Shown: positions 1 through 11,773 of the stretch, piece after piece | Numbering within the stretch: the stretch's first letter is position 1 | Layout of the letters: the number at the start of each line of letters is the position of its first letter | Origin: Rotaria socialis | Taxonomy: Eukaryota > Rotifera > Eurotatoria > Philodinida > Philodinidae | Direction: 5' to 3' | Length of the DNA: 64,000 nucleotides | NCBI GenBank assembly: GCA_905331475.1 | Contig: CAJNYU010002045.1 | Location: 124,001 to 188,000, forward strand | Made by a program: the position numbers and the translations under genes | Notes under the pieces: model-generated | What the model saw: only the letters and a program-made list of their open reading frames with translations | What the model was told of the DNA's origin: nothing | Databases searched by the model: none

Positions 1-142
1 TTCAGAAAATATTGTTTTGCTGCTTTGTTGTAAATAAATATGTTAAAAAAAAAGATTAACGAGGAAAAATTTGTTTTTCTAGTCGTAACTTTTTATATTC
101 ATAGCTTCTAATTTCAAAGTTAATGTTCTTGGGAAAATTATT

Positions 143-3115
143 TCATGGCTTGCCTATCACCCCCGCTAGCCAAAAACAAACGAAAACTATGAATTTACCC
201 ATCGTATGAATAGTATCTTGAATCCATGATTTTTCATCATCATTAGCTATTTGATAATTTGCTACGAGCCAAAGAAGTACATGTAAAAGTGATCCATACG
301 AAACATGAGTTAAATATTTAATTAATTGAGAAACCATATCTTTTGTTTCCGTTAATGATAATGATTGAAGTTCTCCAAGAAAATAAATTGTTTTTGATAA
401 ATATTCAATGTTTGAATATTTTGTTTGTATATTTTCACTATTAAAATTTTTAATATCCAATAGAAATTCTTCTTTTGCTGTTGATGATGCATCATCATCA
501 AGTGAACCGTTAATTGTTGAGAGGAAATCCATTGAATGAAGTGATGACGCAAATAAAGCATGACCAAAATGACGTGATAACCAATATTTTTTTAGCCACA
601 CATAAACAACATACGATGATGATGTCTTATCAAAACTAATATTTATTTGACCAAAATCTTCTGATGTATCATCTGTGATCGATGTTATATAACAAAGTAC
701 GTATAAAGCAAGATCAAATTGTGTTTGCGTATAAGATAAAAGTAAATGAACAAAATCATAATATTGATCAAGTGCACATATTAATGGAATATAATCAGTT
801 AAACTATTGATTAAATTTTGTAGATTTTCACTATCATTTGGTGTTGAGAAACATTTTTGTAGAGATTTTTCTAATGAACGTTGTAATTGAAGAACTTGAA
901 ATGGATAAGAATCTTAACAAGAAAAAAAAGAAGAATTTATTAAAGATAATCATGAGAAAAATTAAATGTAACTAACTTATTTGATGATTTTGATAATATC
1001 GTTGAATCTGTTGTATATATGGTAGACGAATTTGTTGTATATAAAAAATTAGTTGATTAATTTTATTGTCATTTTTTTCTTTTACATCGATTTTAGTATA
1101 GCTTAATGTTGTTTGAAAAAATTTTTCGAAAACATTCTCTAAACATAATTCATCCATACGATTGAGTAAATATTCGTTATGCAATAAAAATGTTTCAATG
1201 GATTGTTTGATTATATCAAACTGTGTTTCAAGACATGATGCTAAAATTCTTGGTAATTGAAAATGTATGTATGCTGACCAACGTTGTTGATATTCACTAT
1301 TATTTGTTGATATTGATGAAAGATAACCACCAAATGATGCTTGAAGTAGACGAAGATATATTAGCGATGGATTTGATGTTGTTGATACGTGTTCATAGAA
1401 ACGAAGAATTAATAGAAGAACTGATGATGATTTATGAAGTTTATTAATAACAAGCATTGAAACAATAGGATTGAAAATTGATACATTAAATTCAATATCT
1501 TCTTGATGAAATTCTTCAGATAAATGAAGACGAGTTATTCTAAACGTAACCAAGATGCATTTGTCTTATAAATTATAATTGAATAGTTCAGTTTAGTCTA
1601 AGCTAAAAAAGTTTGTTCAAACACTTCCTCTAATAGAAACCAACGAAACAAACATATTGAATTATTCAACTATATTTTTTATTTGACGACATCTGTTTCG
1701 GATCAATCACTATTAGTCGTACAAAATTATCTTTTTCTTTGATTTTTAGAACTTCATTTGTTAGATGATAAGAGTTTTGTTTGATTTTTACTAATTGGCG
1801 GTAGGTAAGCTGCGTAATGATTAAAAATATCTCAAATATTGAACAAGGGCGAATATGTTCATATCCGTAATATCAGATGATCAGAGAGACACCACTGAAA
1901 ACACATCATTTGTTTTAGACTGTAAATATACTAACAGTGTTACATTTATTTTAATTCAAAGTTTACGATATTTCCATTTTTTTTTATGTAACATTTATGT
2001 ATGAATCATAAGTTGTTTCGGACAGATATTTTCGATATATCACATTTGATTGAATAGAAAAAGTGTCAAGCGAAGAAGAGTGGTTTGATCAGTAGGAATG
2101 TTTTTTCTTGCTCTGACCAAAAATGTTTCCGATAATCAACAATATTTTTCGAACCTGAGAAATAGGTAGCTCTTAGATTTGGAATGAACTACTCTCCACA
2201 AAACTATAGAAATTCGAAACAAAAAGAATTTAATATTAGTTTTCATATAAATGTAGCATTCATTAACGCTAAAGTAAAATTTTTTCTACGACATTTTTCA
2301 TACGCATATATGGATGGTCACAAATGATCCGATAGTGTTTTGATTATTTATCGACGAATTAGTGAATCTCAAAATATCTTACTTAAAAAGAATTTGTTCA
2401 TAAACATCTGGTCTACTATTTTCTCCATTTGGTATGCTTTTTGAAATAAGTTCTAAGCGTTCTTGTAATTGTTTCCATTCATTTTGTTCTTTTTGTGCTT
2501 TAATTATCATTAACCAAAGACAATAATAAGTTGTATTTGTAAATAATAAAAGAAATAAATTTGAAATTAATACAAGCATCTCTTTTTCCTTTGTATTCAT
2601 TTGTTCATTTATATTTAATTGGTTTGAATAAATACATAGTGCTGAACAAAGCCATTTAGCAAGTAAATTTAATTGTTTACCAAGGCGAGGTGCTTGTTCA
2701 GCTGTAATATTCATTGATTTAAGAATTTCAAATAGCAATTCGAGTAAAAATTTAATTTGAACATCATCTGTTGTTACTGATGATGATAATGGTGTTAAAG
2801 ACAGAAGACGTTCAATAACTAATGATTCATTTATATAGCCAGATCTTGCATGAAATTTAAAATAGGACTGAAGAAGATTAGAAGATATTGCTGAATCAAT
2901 ATGTGCGAGAATTTGTGCTAGAAATCGTTAAATACATGAATATTCAACAGCAACAAAATCTTTTTTTCTCTTACAAGTGAATAATGAACGAAACTCTTCT
3001 TCAGACCGACATTCTGCAATTAATGGTCCAAGTGAAGCTGAAAAACTTGTTTCATTAGAACGTAATTTCCAAGCTTCAATTAATTTTTCTTTTAGAATAT
3101 TTGCATCTAACACCA
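143..3115 (-). CDS. MED24: Mediator complex subunit 24-like protein (3' end incomplete)
   Basis: MED24 is a tail-module subunit of Mediator, which links activators to RNA polymerase II. Four exons can be joined: 3115-2975, 2917-2383, 1539-977 and from 912 leftwards, with GT-AG introns of 57, about 840 and 64 bp. The start is the ATG of MVLDANILKEK, because the reading frame upstream holds only a TTG. As recalled, the family begins with a similar helix (LKxxILxAWKxRW). Later blocks also fit: RWSAYIHFQLPRIL against WTAFTFLKIPQVL, FDLALYVLCYI against FDISFLMLCHV, and HVLLWLVANYQI against CAVAWLVAHVRM. The last exon stops near 143 after about 670 residues, while family members reach about 1,000, so a further intron (possible donor near 197) and exons beyond the left edge are likely. 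Another helical-repeat Mediator subunit is possible but less likely. Confidence 0.68.
1540..2382 (-). other. Long intron of the MED24-like gene
   Basis: About 840 bp between the GTAAGA donor at 2382 and a TAG acceptor at 1540. It has many stops in all frames and I recognise nothing in it. Confidence 0.6.
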
Positions 3116-3256
3116 TTATATCGTTATACAAAAAAACAAAATCTGAAATTAAAAAAAATTATTTATTATCACCGATTTTACAATTATTGAAGTTAGATTG
3201 TAATATAAAAAAAATAAGCAATTAAGGAAAAATAAAAATATTTCATTTTTGACTAG

Positions 3257-5835
3257 TCAATGATCACGTTCCTCAGGAGGTCGATAGGGTAAATTGAGAT
3301 ATTTAAAAATAGACTCTTCTGTTGGAGTATACAATGGTGTACCCATATTGATTTTTGAATTATTCTAAAATGAAAACGATTTCGATGTAGAAGAAAAGAC
3401 ATCTATGTATAAATAAGATATTACTTTGCGTATGACACCAGTATTAAGACGATGTTGCGATAAATACCTTTACAAATAAATATTATTTTAATAAGAATAG
3501 AATAACGAAGATAATTTACATATTATATTGATGTGCTAAGTTGCGCATCGATCTGTTAAAAAGTGCACTACCAGTAAAATAAAGCAAAGCGCATGCATAT
3601 TCATTATGTGGTATAACAATAATATCAAGACGGCGATGCTTTGAAATAAAGGGAGACAATTTTTTTTCTTGTTGTTTTTAGTTTGATAAATAACTTACTT
3701 TTCTATTTTCACCGGGTAATAAGCAAACGCCAAAATATTTCACATGTGAACTTTGAATAAAAGAAAACGAACATACTCACAATAAAATATTAGGTAATTT
3801 GTTTTTCATTTACCCGCTGTCTTCCTCATATTTATCCGAAAGCACAAGATCATCGGTTAGAAATCCTAAAACATCAAGTTTTATTGACAGAAAATTCAAG
3901 TAGAGGCACGTTCAGGTTGAACTTTTTCGTCTCATAACTCAAAATACTTTTCTAAATCTTATTCTCCCTTAATACTAAGTAAGTTGGAAAGCTAAAAATG
4001 ATAAACAAAAACATACTAATACGCTTTATAAGAGTAGAAAAAGCTTCTTCTTTTAAAATAACGGTTTACTCAAAATGAGAGCAATTTCCCAACGTATTCT
4101 GTGTATATATTTAAATTTTGGAAATGCATACCACATTTTCTTAATGAATCAATGATTGGAATAAGTAAGCCTTGATGTGATATTCCATCAGTATGCGTAA
4201 TTAAAATATCCACATCACCACATGTGGCTTTGCCTCGTCGATATGAACCACACGTTTGAATAGTAAGACCAGGTACTAATGCAAGTGCATGTTCTTTTAC
4301 CTAGAAATTATTTAGAATAAAATAAATAATTGCATGTTGACTTGCGAAACATACAACAGCTTCAATTTCAGCGACTTCATCACGTGGGATTCGTTCAAGA
4401 AATTCATCGTAATATTTTAATCCAACTGTTTGATTCTGAGATAGTTTTGCTTTTGTACGAACATCATTAAGAGTACGAAAGCCCTATATTATTAAACAAA
4501 ATCCACTATCATTTAAAAGAAATAGCAGATCTCTTACTTGATCATACCAGTGTTTAGCAATATTCGGTCCACATCCCCATATATTACCAAATAAATTAAT
4601 AGCAGTCATATATTCAGATGATTGAAAATCTTCTAGTTTTTCAAAACTACCCGTATCAATTATTTCCCAAATTTTTTTAGCTAAACTTTCGCCAATGCCA
4701 GGCAATTTTATTATTTCCTAAAATGAGAAAATATCAAAAATAATTACTTAGAAAACTAGACATGAATCATTCTGTTGTACTTCATAGGAATCAATACGTT
4801 TTGTACATCGACGAATGGTTGTAATAGCTTTTTGATATGAATATGCGCGCCATTTATCTAACAAAAACAAACACAAAAAAGGATCATTCATGATGCAAAG
4901 TAAGTAGAAAATGAATAAATCGACTCAAGAAACATATCATTTCCTTAAAAATAGTACTCTTGCATATCTCTCTGTGGTAATGATAAGATCATAATTTGAA
5001 TTTACGATTTTTTCTCTTCATACCGTTTGTTTTATTATAGAGATCAGCCATTGCTTGCAATTTATCAATAATATCTTTATTGATTTCAGTATTCTTTTTA
5101 GCTGTTTGAGACGACATCGAGCACATCCAGTTTCCTTTCTAATAATAAAACCAATGATTCCTTTTATTTAAAGCAAACCAATTTTTTTTTCATTTACTAA
5201 AACATACCGGTAATTCTCCATTTTTAAATGGATTTTTAACTGTATCATTATAGTCCTGTCAAAAATCAAGGTGAATCATTTAGAGTGAAATCTACTTTTA
5301 AGATTATACTCACTTCCATCATATCATTATTATCATCATCAGATGAATAGCGTCTTTGTTTTACTTGAGTTGCACATCCACCTTGAGGTTGATCATCAGA
5401 TAATCTTCGTTTCGGTTTATTTTTAATTGTTTTCTTTTCTTCTATAACTGGCTCTTGCGAAAACGATGGCATTGTTTTCTTTCGAATGAGAGGTGTTCGA
5501 AAAATATAATCCTTAGTTAGTGGAACTAAATGTTTTTCTTTCAACGAATCAGTTAACCATTTAATTTGAATAACAATTGGTAGCGATTTTTCTTCGCTTT
5601 CTGATAAGTCTAATTTTAATATTGAAAATACTTTAGGCAAATCAAATTGTTCATCAGCTAGAATAAAACGAGCATTTTCAGGTGATGCTACAAGTTGAAG
5701 ATGAAAATGTTGAATAGCATTTGAAAAGATTGTACGACGATCTTTACCAATTCCATTTGGTAAGATATAAAAGGTTGCATTAGGATCAGACGGAATTAAA
5801 TGAACTGATGCATTGTTTTCATTAAAAAGATTCAT
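3257..5835 (-). CDS. POLL: DNA polymerase lambda (family X)
   Basis: A repair polymerase that fills gaps in base excision repair and non-homologous end joining. Twelve exons with GT-AG introns join in frame to about 537 residues (human about 575): 5835-5314, 5255-5208, 5138-5024, 4857-4781, 4717-4538, 4483-4356, 4300-4132, 3865-3814, 3750-3699, 3638-3520, 3467-3425, 3364-3257. Domains in order: an N-terminal BRCT domain (about residues 10-105), a basic serine-rich linker, the 8-kDa helix-hairpin-helix domain with [16 protein letters not shown], the fingers motif [15 protein letters not shown], then the palm with [16 protein letters not shown] carrying two metal-binding aspartates and RRLDIIV carrying the third. 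The thumb follows, with [13 protein letters not shown] and the C-terminus [11 protein letters not shown]. The BRCT domain separates it from polymerase beta. The frame opens with a TTG at 5859, so ATG 5835 is the start. It lies only about 140 bp downstream of the MED24-like start codon, on the same strand. Confidence 0.96.
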
Positions 5836-6686
5836 TCTTGAAATAAGAGACACGATCAAAACACGGACTTATATTGTTTATTATTGAAAAAATAAAATAA
5901 ATTATTTTTTTCACCGGGTGTTCCAATACATTTAATAAGAGAACTTTCTTTATATTTACAGAGAATGACTCACTAGCATCCACTATTTTTTCTCTCTCTA
6001 CATACGTTTTTTTCTCTTCTATTCGCTCAATAAAATTCATATAAATATATATATATTGATCACGATAGATGGTGTTAATTGTCACTCAATTTAGATGCAT
6101 ATATATCACATGTGACATGGTGTAGGTGGGTAGACAACAGATTGACAGATACTCGATGGCTTATTCAACATTGATAGATAATTCTGTATTATTTATGCAC
6201 TCTATTTTTATGTTAAAAACATGAATTATAGCCTAAAATTTTATCATCAACATATTTCTAACTCAGTTTGAATTCGAACGAGATATTTCTATTTAAATAG
6301 GAGATTCTCGAAATCTGTTTCATGCATTGAAAATGTTTTACTTGTGCTGGTCTCTATGAGATTGATCGAAGTGATTCTTGCCAAAAACAACAACAATAGA
6401 ACTACTCTCATAGTGAAGAGATGATAACTACATTTCTTTTTCAATTCTTGAACTATTTTATATAAAAATAGCCGGGATTAATTCTTTGTATGAATATTCT
6501 ATATAGATGTCCCATATTGAAAGTGTATTTATTAATAATTACGAGAAAGGTAGCTCATTTTAAATCATATCTTTTGAAGGTATGTAAATGTTTGTTTTTT
6601 GAAAATTATGTCAACATCAAAGATACGAAAGAATGAATAGTTTATTTTTAGCAAATAGCCGTGTGTCTATTTCAACGTAAACAGTA
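5836..6686. other. Divergent intergenic region between POLL and the SDR gene
   Basis: About 850 bp separating two divergently transcribed start codons, so it should hold both promoters. It contains a short (TA)n run near 6044-6056. No specific element is recognised. Confidence 0.6.
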
Positions 6687-7579
6687 ATGTCTCGTATTCC
6701 TGAACAAGCAACAAAAGCGAGTGGTAACTGGTCTCACTTGTTGGAAGGTAAAGTTGTAATTGTCACTGGTGCTGGTGGAGCTATAGGTTCAGCAATTGCA
6801 CAAACATGTGCATTACATGGTGCATATGTTGTAGTCGCTGATGTTAACAAAACTGCAGCTGATGAAACTACAACAAAAATCATTGGTGAAGATTCAAATA
6901 AGAAAGATCACGCCATGGCTATTGAGCTTGATGTAACTAATGAACAGTCAATTCAACATTTAGTAAAATCTACTGTGGATAAATGGAATACGATTGATGT
7001 ACTTGTGAATAAGTATATTATCTATTGTATTGATTCAGTAAATGTTAAATCAGAAGAGTTCTTTATTTTTCTACCTACAGTGCTGCTATTTTTACATTTG
7101 GTGCAGTTGAAGATGTAACTGCCGAAGCATGGTCAAGAATATTGGATGTGAATGTACGTGGTTATGCTTTAATGGCTAAAGCTGTGGTTCCTATAATGAA
7201 AAAGCAGCAATCAGGTTCAATTATTCAAATGGGTAGTATTAGTAGTTGGGTCGCTCAACCTGAATTTGTACCATATAGTACAACGAAAGGAGCTGTTCTA
7301 CAAATGACACGTAATTTAGCACTTGATTTAGGCCCATTTAATATTCGATGTAACGCTATTTGTCCTGGTGCTATACTTACTCCAGCTTCAGCTAATCATG
7401 CTGCAAATATAAAAGTAACACTAGATGAACTTATTAAAGCACAAGAGAAAATCCAATGTTTAAAACGATGGGGTACAACACAAGAAATAGCGAATTTAAC
7501 AGTCTTTTTAGCTTCCAACCTGTGCCATTTTGCTACAGGTGCTAGCTTTTCAGCCGATGGTGGTTATACAACTATTTAG
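6687..7579 (+). CDS. Short-chain dehydrogenase/reductase (SDR)
   Basis: An NAD(P)-dependent oxidoreductase of the classical SDR fold, 274 residues. Exons 6687-7012 and 7081-7579 flank a 68-bp GT-AG intron; splicing restores the NNAA motif that the intron divides. Visible motifs: the cofactor-binding TGAGGAIG near residue 27, an acidic residue after beta-2 (VVADVN) that favours NAD(H), NNAA, the catalytic serine in MGSISS, the catalytic pair YSTTK, and PGAILTPA after the active site. The C-terminus has the SADGG signature of 3-oxoacyl-ACP reductase and glucose dehydrogenase-like members. The substrate cannot be named. The sequence resembles bacterial FabG-type SDRs as much as animal ones, but the intron and matching base composition show it is resident in this genome. 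Poly(A) signals AATAAA lie at 7643 and 7707. Confidence 0.93.
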
Positions 7580-9379
7580 AAAGATTGATTTTAAAATTTT
7601 GAGTTAGATTGAAACTTTCTACAATATCCATTAGTTCATATAAATAAATGTTTAAGTTTGCTTTTTCATTAATGATATTTCATTGTTCTTTTATTCGTTT
7701 GTTCAAAATAAAGCAAACTTATTCTGTTTGTATCAATCATAGTAACTATCAGTTTAGCTAAATAATAATAAGAGTGAAAGAGAACATACTACAAAAAGAA
7801 GTCTTTTGATTAAATGAGATATCCTTGTACTTCATTAAAAGAATGTCACATGATTGCTAATGATATATTGTAAATAATAGTTGTTACACTTGTTCTTCAC
7901 GTAAGAAGGTGAACTTTTGATTAAGCAGGAAAAATCAAATGGAACTTAGTTAAAAATCACACACACACACTTAAGTTGCATTCATCCATGCAAGTGATGG
8001 TTTTAGCTAGCGAGAGCAAACGTTTAGAAAACTAGAGACGTTGATAGAATAGGTGTATGGGTGAAATTTTAATCTTTTATTTATCAAGAAAAAGTATGAG
8101 AAGTATTGCTGCCAATCTATCATCAATTTTTATGGGACACATGATACAATGGAGAGTAAAATATGTGTTAAGTTTAGTATAATTAGTTCTTTTAATTTAA
8201 AAAAAAACATTTTTCATGCACCTTGACGAACTCTTTCCAATCTCTTTAAATAAAACGAAGGAACAAAGTCTGCTACAAGTGTACATTGTTGGCAACCAAG
8301 GCACATCAAAAGTACTATAAAATTTGAATGTTCTTGCACATTATTAGAAGCTCATATGTTGAAACGCTTCTATTAGTTTGACAGTTGTAATTATATTTAA
8401 TCTTGAATATATTTTTATTTTAAAATTTGACTACACAAACATCTACAGTATAACTTGATTGTTGATTAAAAATATAGTTGGACATGATAGATATCTCGTT
8501 ATGCGGAGATGTCTATTCTAGTAATAATTAATTTTCGTAGATTGATTATCACTTCAGCAAAGATTGTTTTTTTTTCGATTCAAGTCTTTATTTCTATTAC
8601 GTACAATAAGTTTATTAAAAGCTGGTATTCGATGATGAAAACTTCGAGATCAGTGTTCCTGACTCGGTGCTTTTTGATTTCATCGTCTTTTCAAAAAAAA
8701 AAGTGTACTTTTGTGTTTAAGTATAAATTGAGCTAAGTTCAACAACAAAACCTAAACTGCAAAACTAAGAAGTTTTTGATTTTGTTTTTATGTAGAATCG
8801 TTCATACAAATGTATCGTAGACTTTTCCAGCAAGAATCTGTCTTATATTTACTACTGTGATCAATCAATATAAGCACACACACACACCTACTAGTTCGAT
8901 ACTGTATTGAACGATTTATGTGCTTCAGCAGTGAAATGTTTTCTCTAAGTTATTTTCATTAGTTTGAATACAAAGAGAGAGTAGAATTTCATTAGCATAA
9001 ATGATAAAATTTTTTAAAGATTCCTGTTTCAGCTAAATAAATGAAATATCGTTTTAAAAATCTAGTTTTAATCATAAATATATCGCTGCATGCTTGCTTT
9101 GTGACATGGAAACGCAGCATAACTTTGCATGAGTCTCCGTAAAAATCGTTAGGAAAAAGCTCAATCACATGAGTTTTTTTCTAGTTACGCAACTTATTTA
9201 TGTATTTGATTGATCTCTTGAAGTTTTCAAAGCCATTAGACAACGTAACTATGACTTAAAACTCCGTATAATATATAAACTCTTAGAAAAATTGTAATGA
9301 GGCAATAGGAAACACGTTTGGTGTTCCATGAGGAAGTATTTTCAAAAAGGTTACTTAAATTAATGCAAAAATGAAAAGT
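7580..9379. other. Intergenic region
   Basis: About 1.8 kb between convergent genes: the 3' end of the SDR gene and the 3' end of the minus-strand membrane protein gene. It has two short CA microsatellites near 7960 and 8877 and AATAAA signals at 7643 and 7707. No convincing coding exon. Confidence 0.5.
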
Positions 9380-10780
9380 TCAAATAATAGTTGGTGTCAT
9401 TGTGTTTGTATCATTAATAGCCCGATTAATGGCCATATCCTTGTCCTGTTGTGCCATAGAATTTTTCAGTGTACTTAAAAGATTTCGTGGTGCTTTTAAA
9501 ATTGTTGTTTCATGTATAATTTGTGTTATATTACTAGGCATACCGCTTAATTCCATGGTGGATGTTTGTGTACCTTCAGTTCGATCTGTTTGTGTTCCAC
9601 GCTCAGCATCCCAAAGTTTTGGTTCCGTCTGTGCATCACGAGTTGACTTATGGATTATTCTTTTACTTTTGTTTACAGGAGCAAATTTATCTGATGTATC
9701 CACACCAACGTCAGTTATATTGTGTCGAGCATTTCCAGACGCATGTAAATCATGGCAAACAGGACAAACAAACGGATGATGATAGGCTGTAGGTGGGAAC
9801 AATGGCATATGATGAGTATGATGCGAATGAGCATGATGATAAGGATGAGGATGAGGATCCAAACTATTACTAGTGACTCTCTTTGGCTGTTGGTGCGGAA
9901 TGATTATTGGTTTTGGTTTCGCTTCCTTCCCTTCTGCTATTCGACGACTACGTCGCAAGGCAAACTCTTTTTCTCGATCTTCTTTAGCTTTTAACATTTG
10001 ATACAAAGCTTCTTGTTCATGGTCTATCTTACTTCCATCATTACAACAATCGATAAAAATAATGATAAAAGTTACAATAGCTAAAGCGGCTGAACCCCCA
10101 ATACCATATAATTTGATAATTGATTCTTCTGATGTATCTACGAATGCGTTAATTTAGTAATAATGAACAAAAATCTATGATAACTTACTCGTAACATAGT
10201 ATAGAACTGATAAGATAAGACTTATGAAAGAAATAACGAATAAAATACCAATACAAACGTACCAAATCACTGCCGAAGCTATGATGAAAATAAAAAATAT
10301 CAGGCGTAAATCAATGATTGATTATGGAGGAAAATGTAGAGAATAGTAATCAGTTTATCTCCTTTTTTTTTAAAATTTTCTTACCTATTGTAATACCAAA
10401 TGGTCCACGAAATGAAGGTCGGTCAGTAGGACTCTGTTATTGAACGGAAAAATAAAGTGACACAATAAATATACATATATATAAATATTAAAATTCATTA
10501 TTTTAGCTAAAAACCTGTGGTGGTGATGGTTCGGATTTTTTTAATTTTTGAGAATTTTCTTTGTCTTTTCTTGCTAATGTTTCTTCGTCATCGAATGATG
10601 GTTCATCATTGAAATTTCTGTCATCACTATTATCAAGTATTAGTTCATTTGTACTAGTGGCACTATTTCGATCTAATTTTGTTTCATTTTGAACTCTATG
10701 GTAGATTAGAAAGATTTATTATAATATCAAAAGAAACTGTTTCAAAACGAAACATCGATTTACTTCTGAGAGTCTGCCAT
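9380..10780 (-). CDS. Two-pass membrane protein with His-rich tail and TQT motif array
   Basis: I do not recognise a family. Five exons can be joined on the minus strand: a short one starting at ATG 10780 (MADSQK), about 10696-10515 (acidic and lysine-rich), about 10433-10386, about 10279-10191, and about 10139-9380. The product has an acidic N-terminal cytoplasmic-type stretch, a hydrophobic segment VIWYVCIGILFVISFISLIL and a second one AALAIVTFIIIFIDCC. A long soluble tail follows with a charged coiled-coil-like stretch (about KAKEDREKEFALRRSRR), a run rich in histidine and proline, one CPVC pair, and four related motifs: GVDTSD, DAQTEP, GTQTDR and GTQTST. These resemble dynein light chain LC8 docking motifs. 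The gene lies divergent to the NMDA receptor gene, about 1 kb away. Inner exon borders are approximate. Confidence 0.6.
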
Positions 10781-11773
10781 GTTGTTATTGTGATTACTGC
10801 TTTGGTTTTACTTCCATCGTTTATTCAAATTTTAAGAGCGTAAAGAAAATGAAAAAACTCACAGCAACGAAATGTTGAGTACAGAACATTACTTTTCAAT
10901 CACTTAGTAAACAACAAAAAGCCATGCAAAGCAAAATATTCTTTAGGTAAACAAAAAAGAAAAGAAAAAAGCGAATATGATTTTCATTTTATATCGTATA
11001 CTTCGGTTTATAAACTTCATTCTAACTGTAAATAGCATAAAGCTATCTCTACTTCATGATGAATATGAAAGAAGAATTATTTTATAAGATGAATAATGAA
11101 ATAGTCTTTAAGATCGCTAGAAAAGAACGTTTCCAATAATTGTTTCATTTGTAGTTGCCACTCGATATTGCTTAACAACAAGAACAACAACAAAATCATG
11201 CACTCAAATGCTTTCTCTTCGTTTCGAAAGCGAAGCTAAAGAAGATATAAAGATTGATGTCTTTAGACAAGCGTATAATTTCAATTTATTTTTTATTCTC
11301 TTGTTATACGATGATTCCCATCGAGACACGATTAGAAACTTCGCTCACGAGATTGTAATCCATCCTTAGAAAATCTCCCTTATAAATCATTTCTTGGAAT
11401 GACAAAGATCATTATCTTGTTGGATAAGATAATACACAAACAAATTTATGTGCGTAAATATACGATTTTATCATGGTCGTAAAATTTCCTTAGATGTTGA
11501 TCATTCACTACGAACCAATACTGACATTTTTTCTATATATGTGCACAACATAATAAGATAATCTTATCAACATCGTCATCATCATCATCAACAACAAATG
11601 CAACTGCCTGTTTAGCGTTCTCGCGTTTTTATACTTGTCATGTCTCCACTAGACTATCGATTGGTATATATACAATTGCCTTTTTTCTTCTTCTTTTTTT
11701 GTGTTTTTTCTTGATGATGATGGTGCCAAGGGCTATTCACTAAAAGAGACATTATTTATGGTTTTATGTATGT
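10781..11773. other. Divergent intergenic region upstream of the NMDA receptor gene
   Basis: About 1 kb between two divergent start codons, including a short ATC-repeat tract near 11575-11592. It probably holds both promoters; no specific site is identified. Confidence 0.5.

Noticed and set aside
8509..8736. 75-codon open frame
   Set aside because: AT-driven composition, no recognisable domain, no flanking exons.
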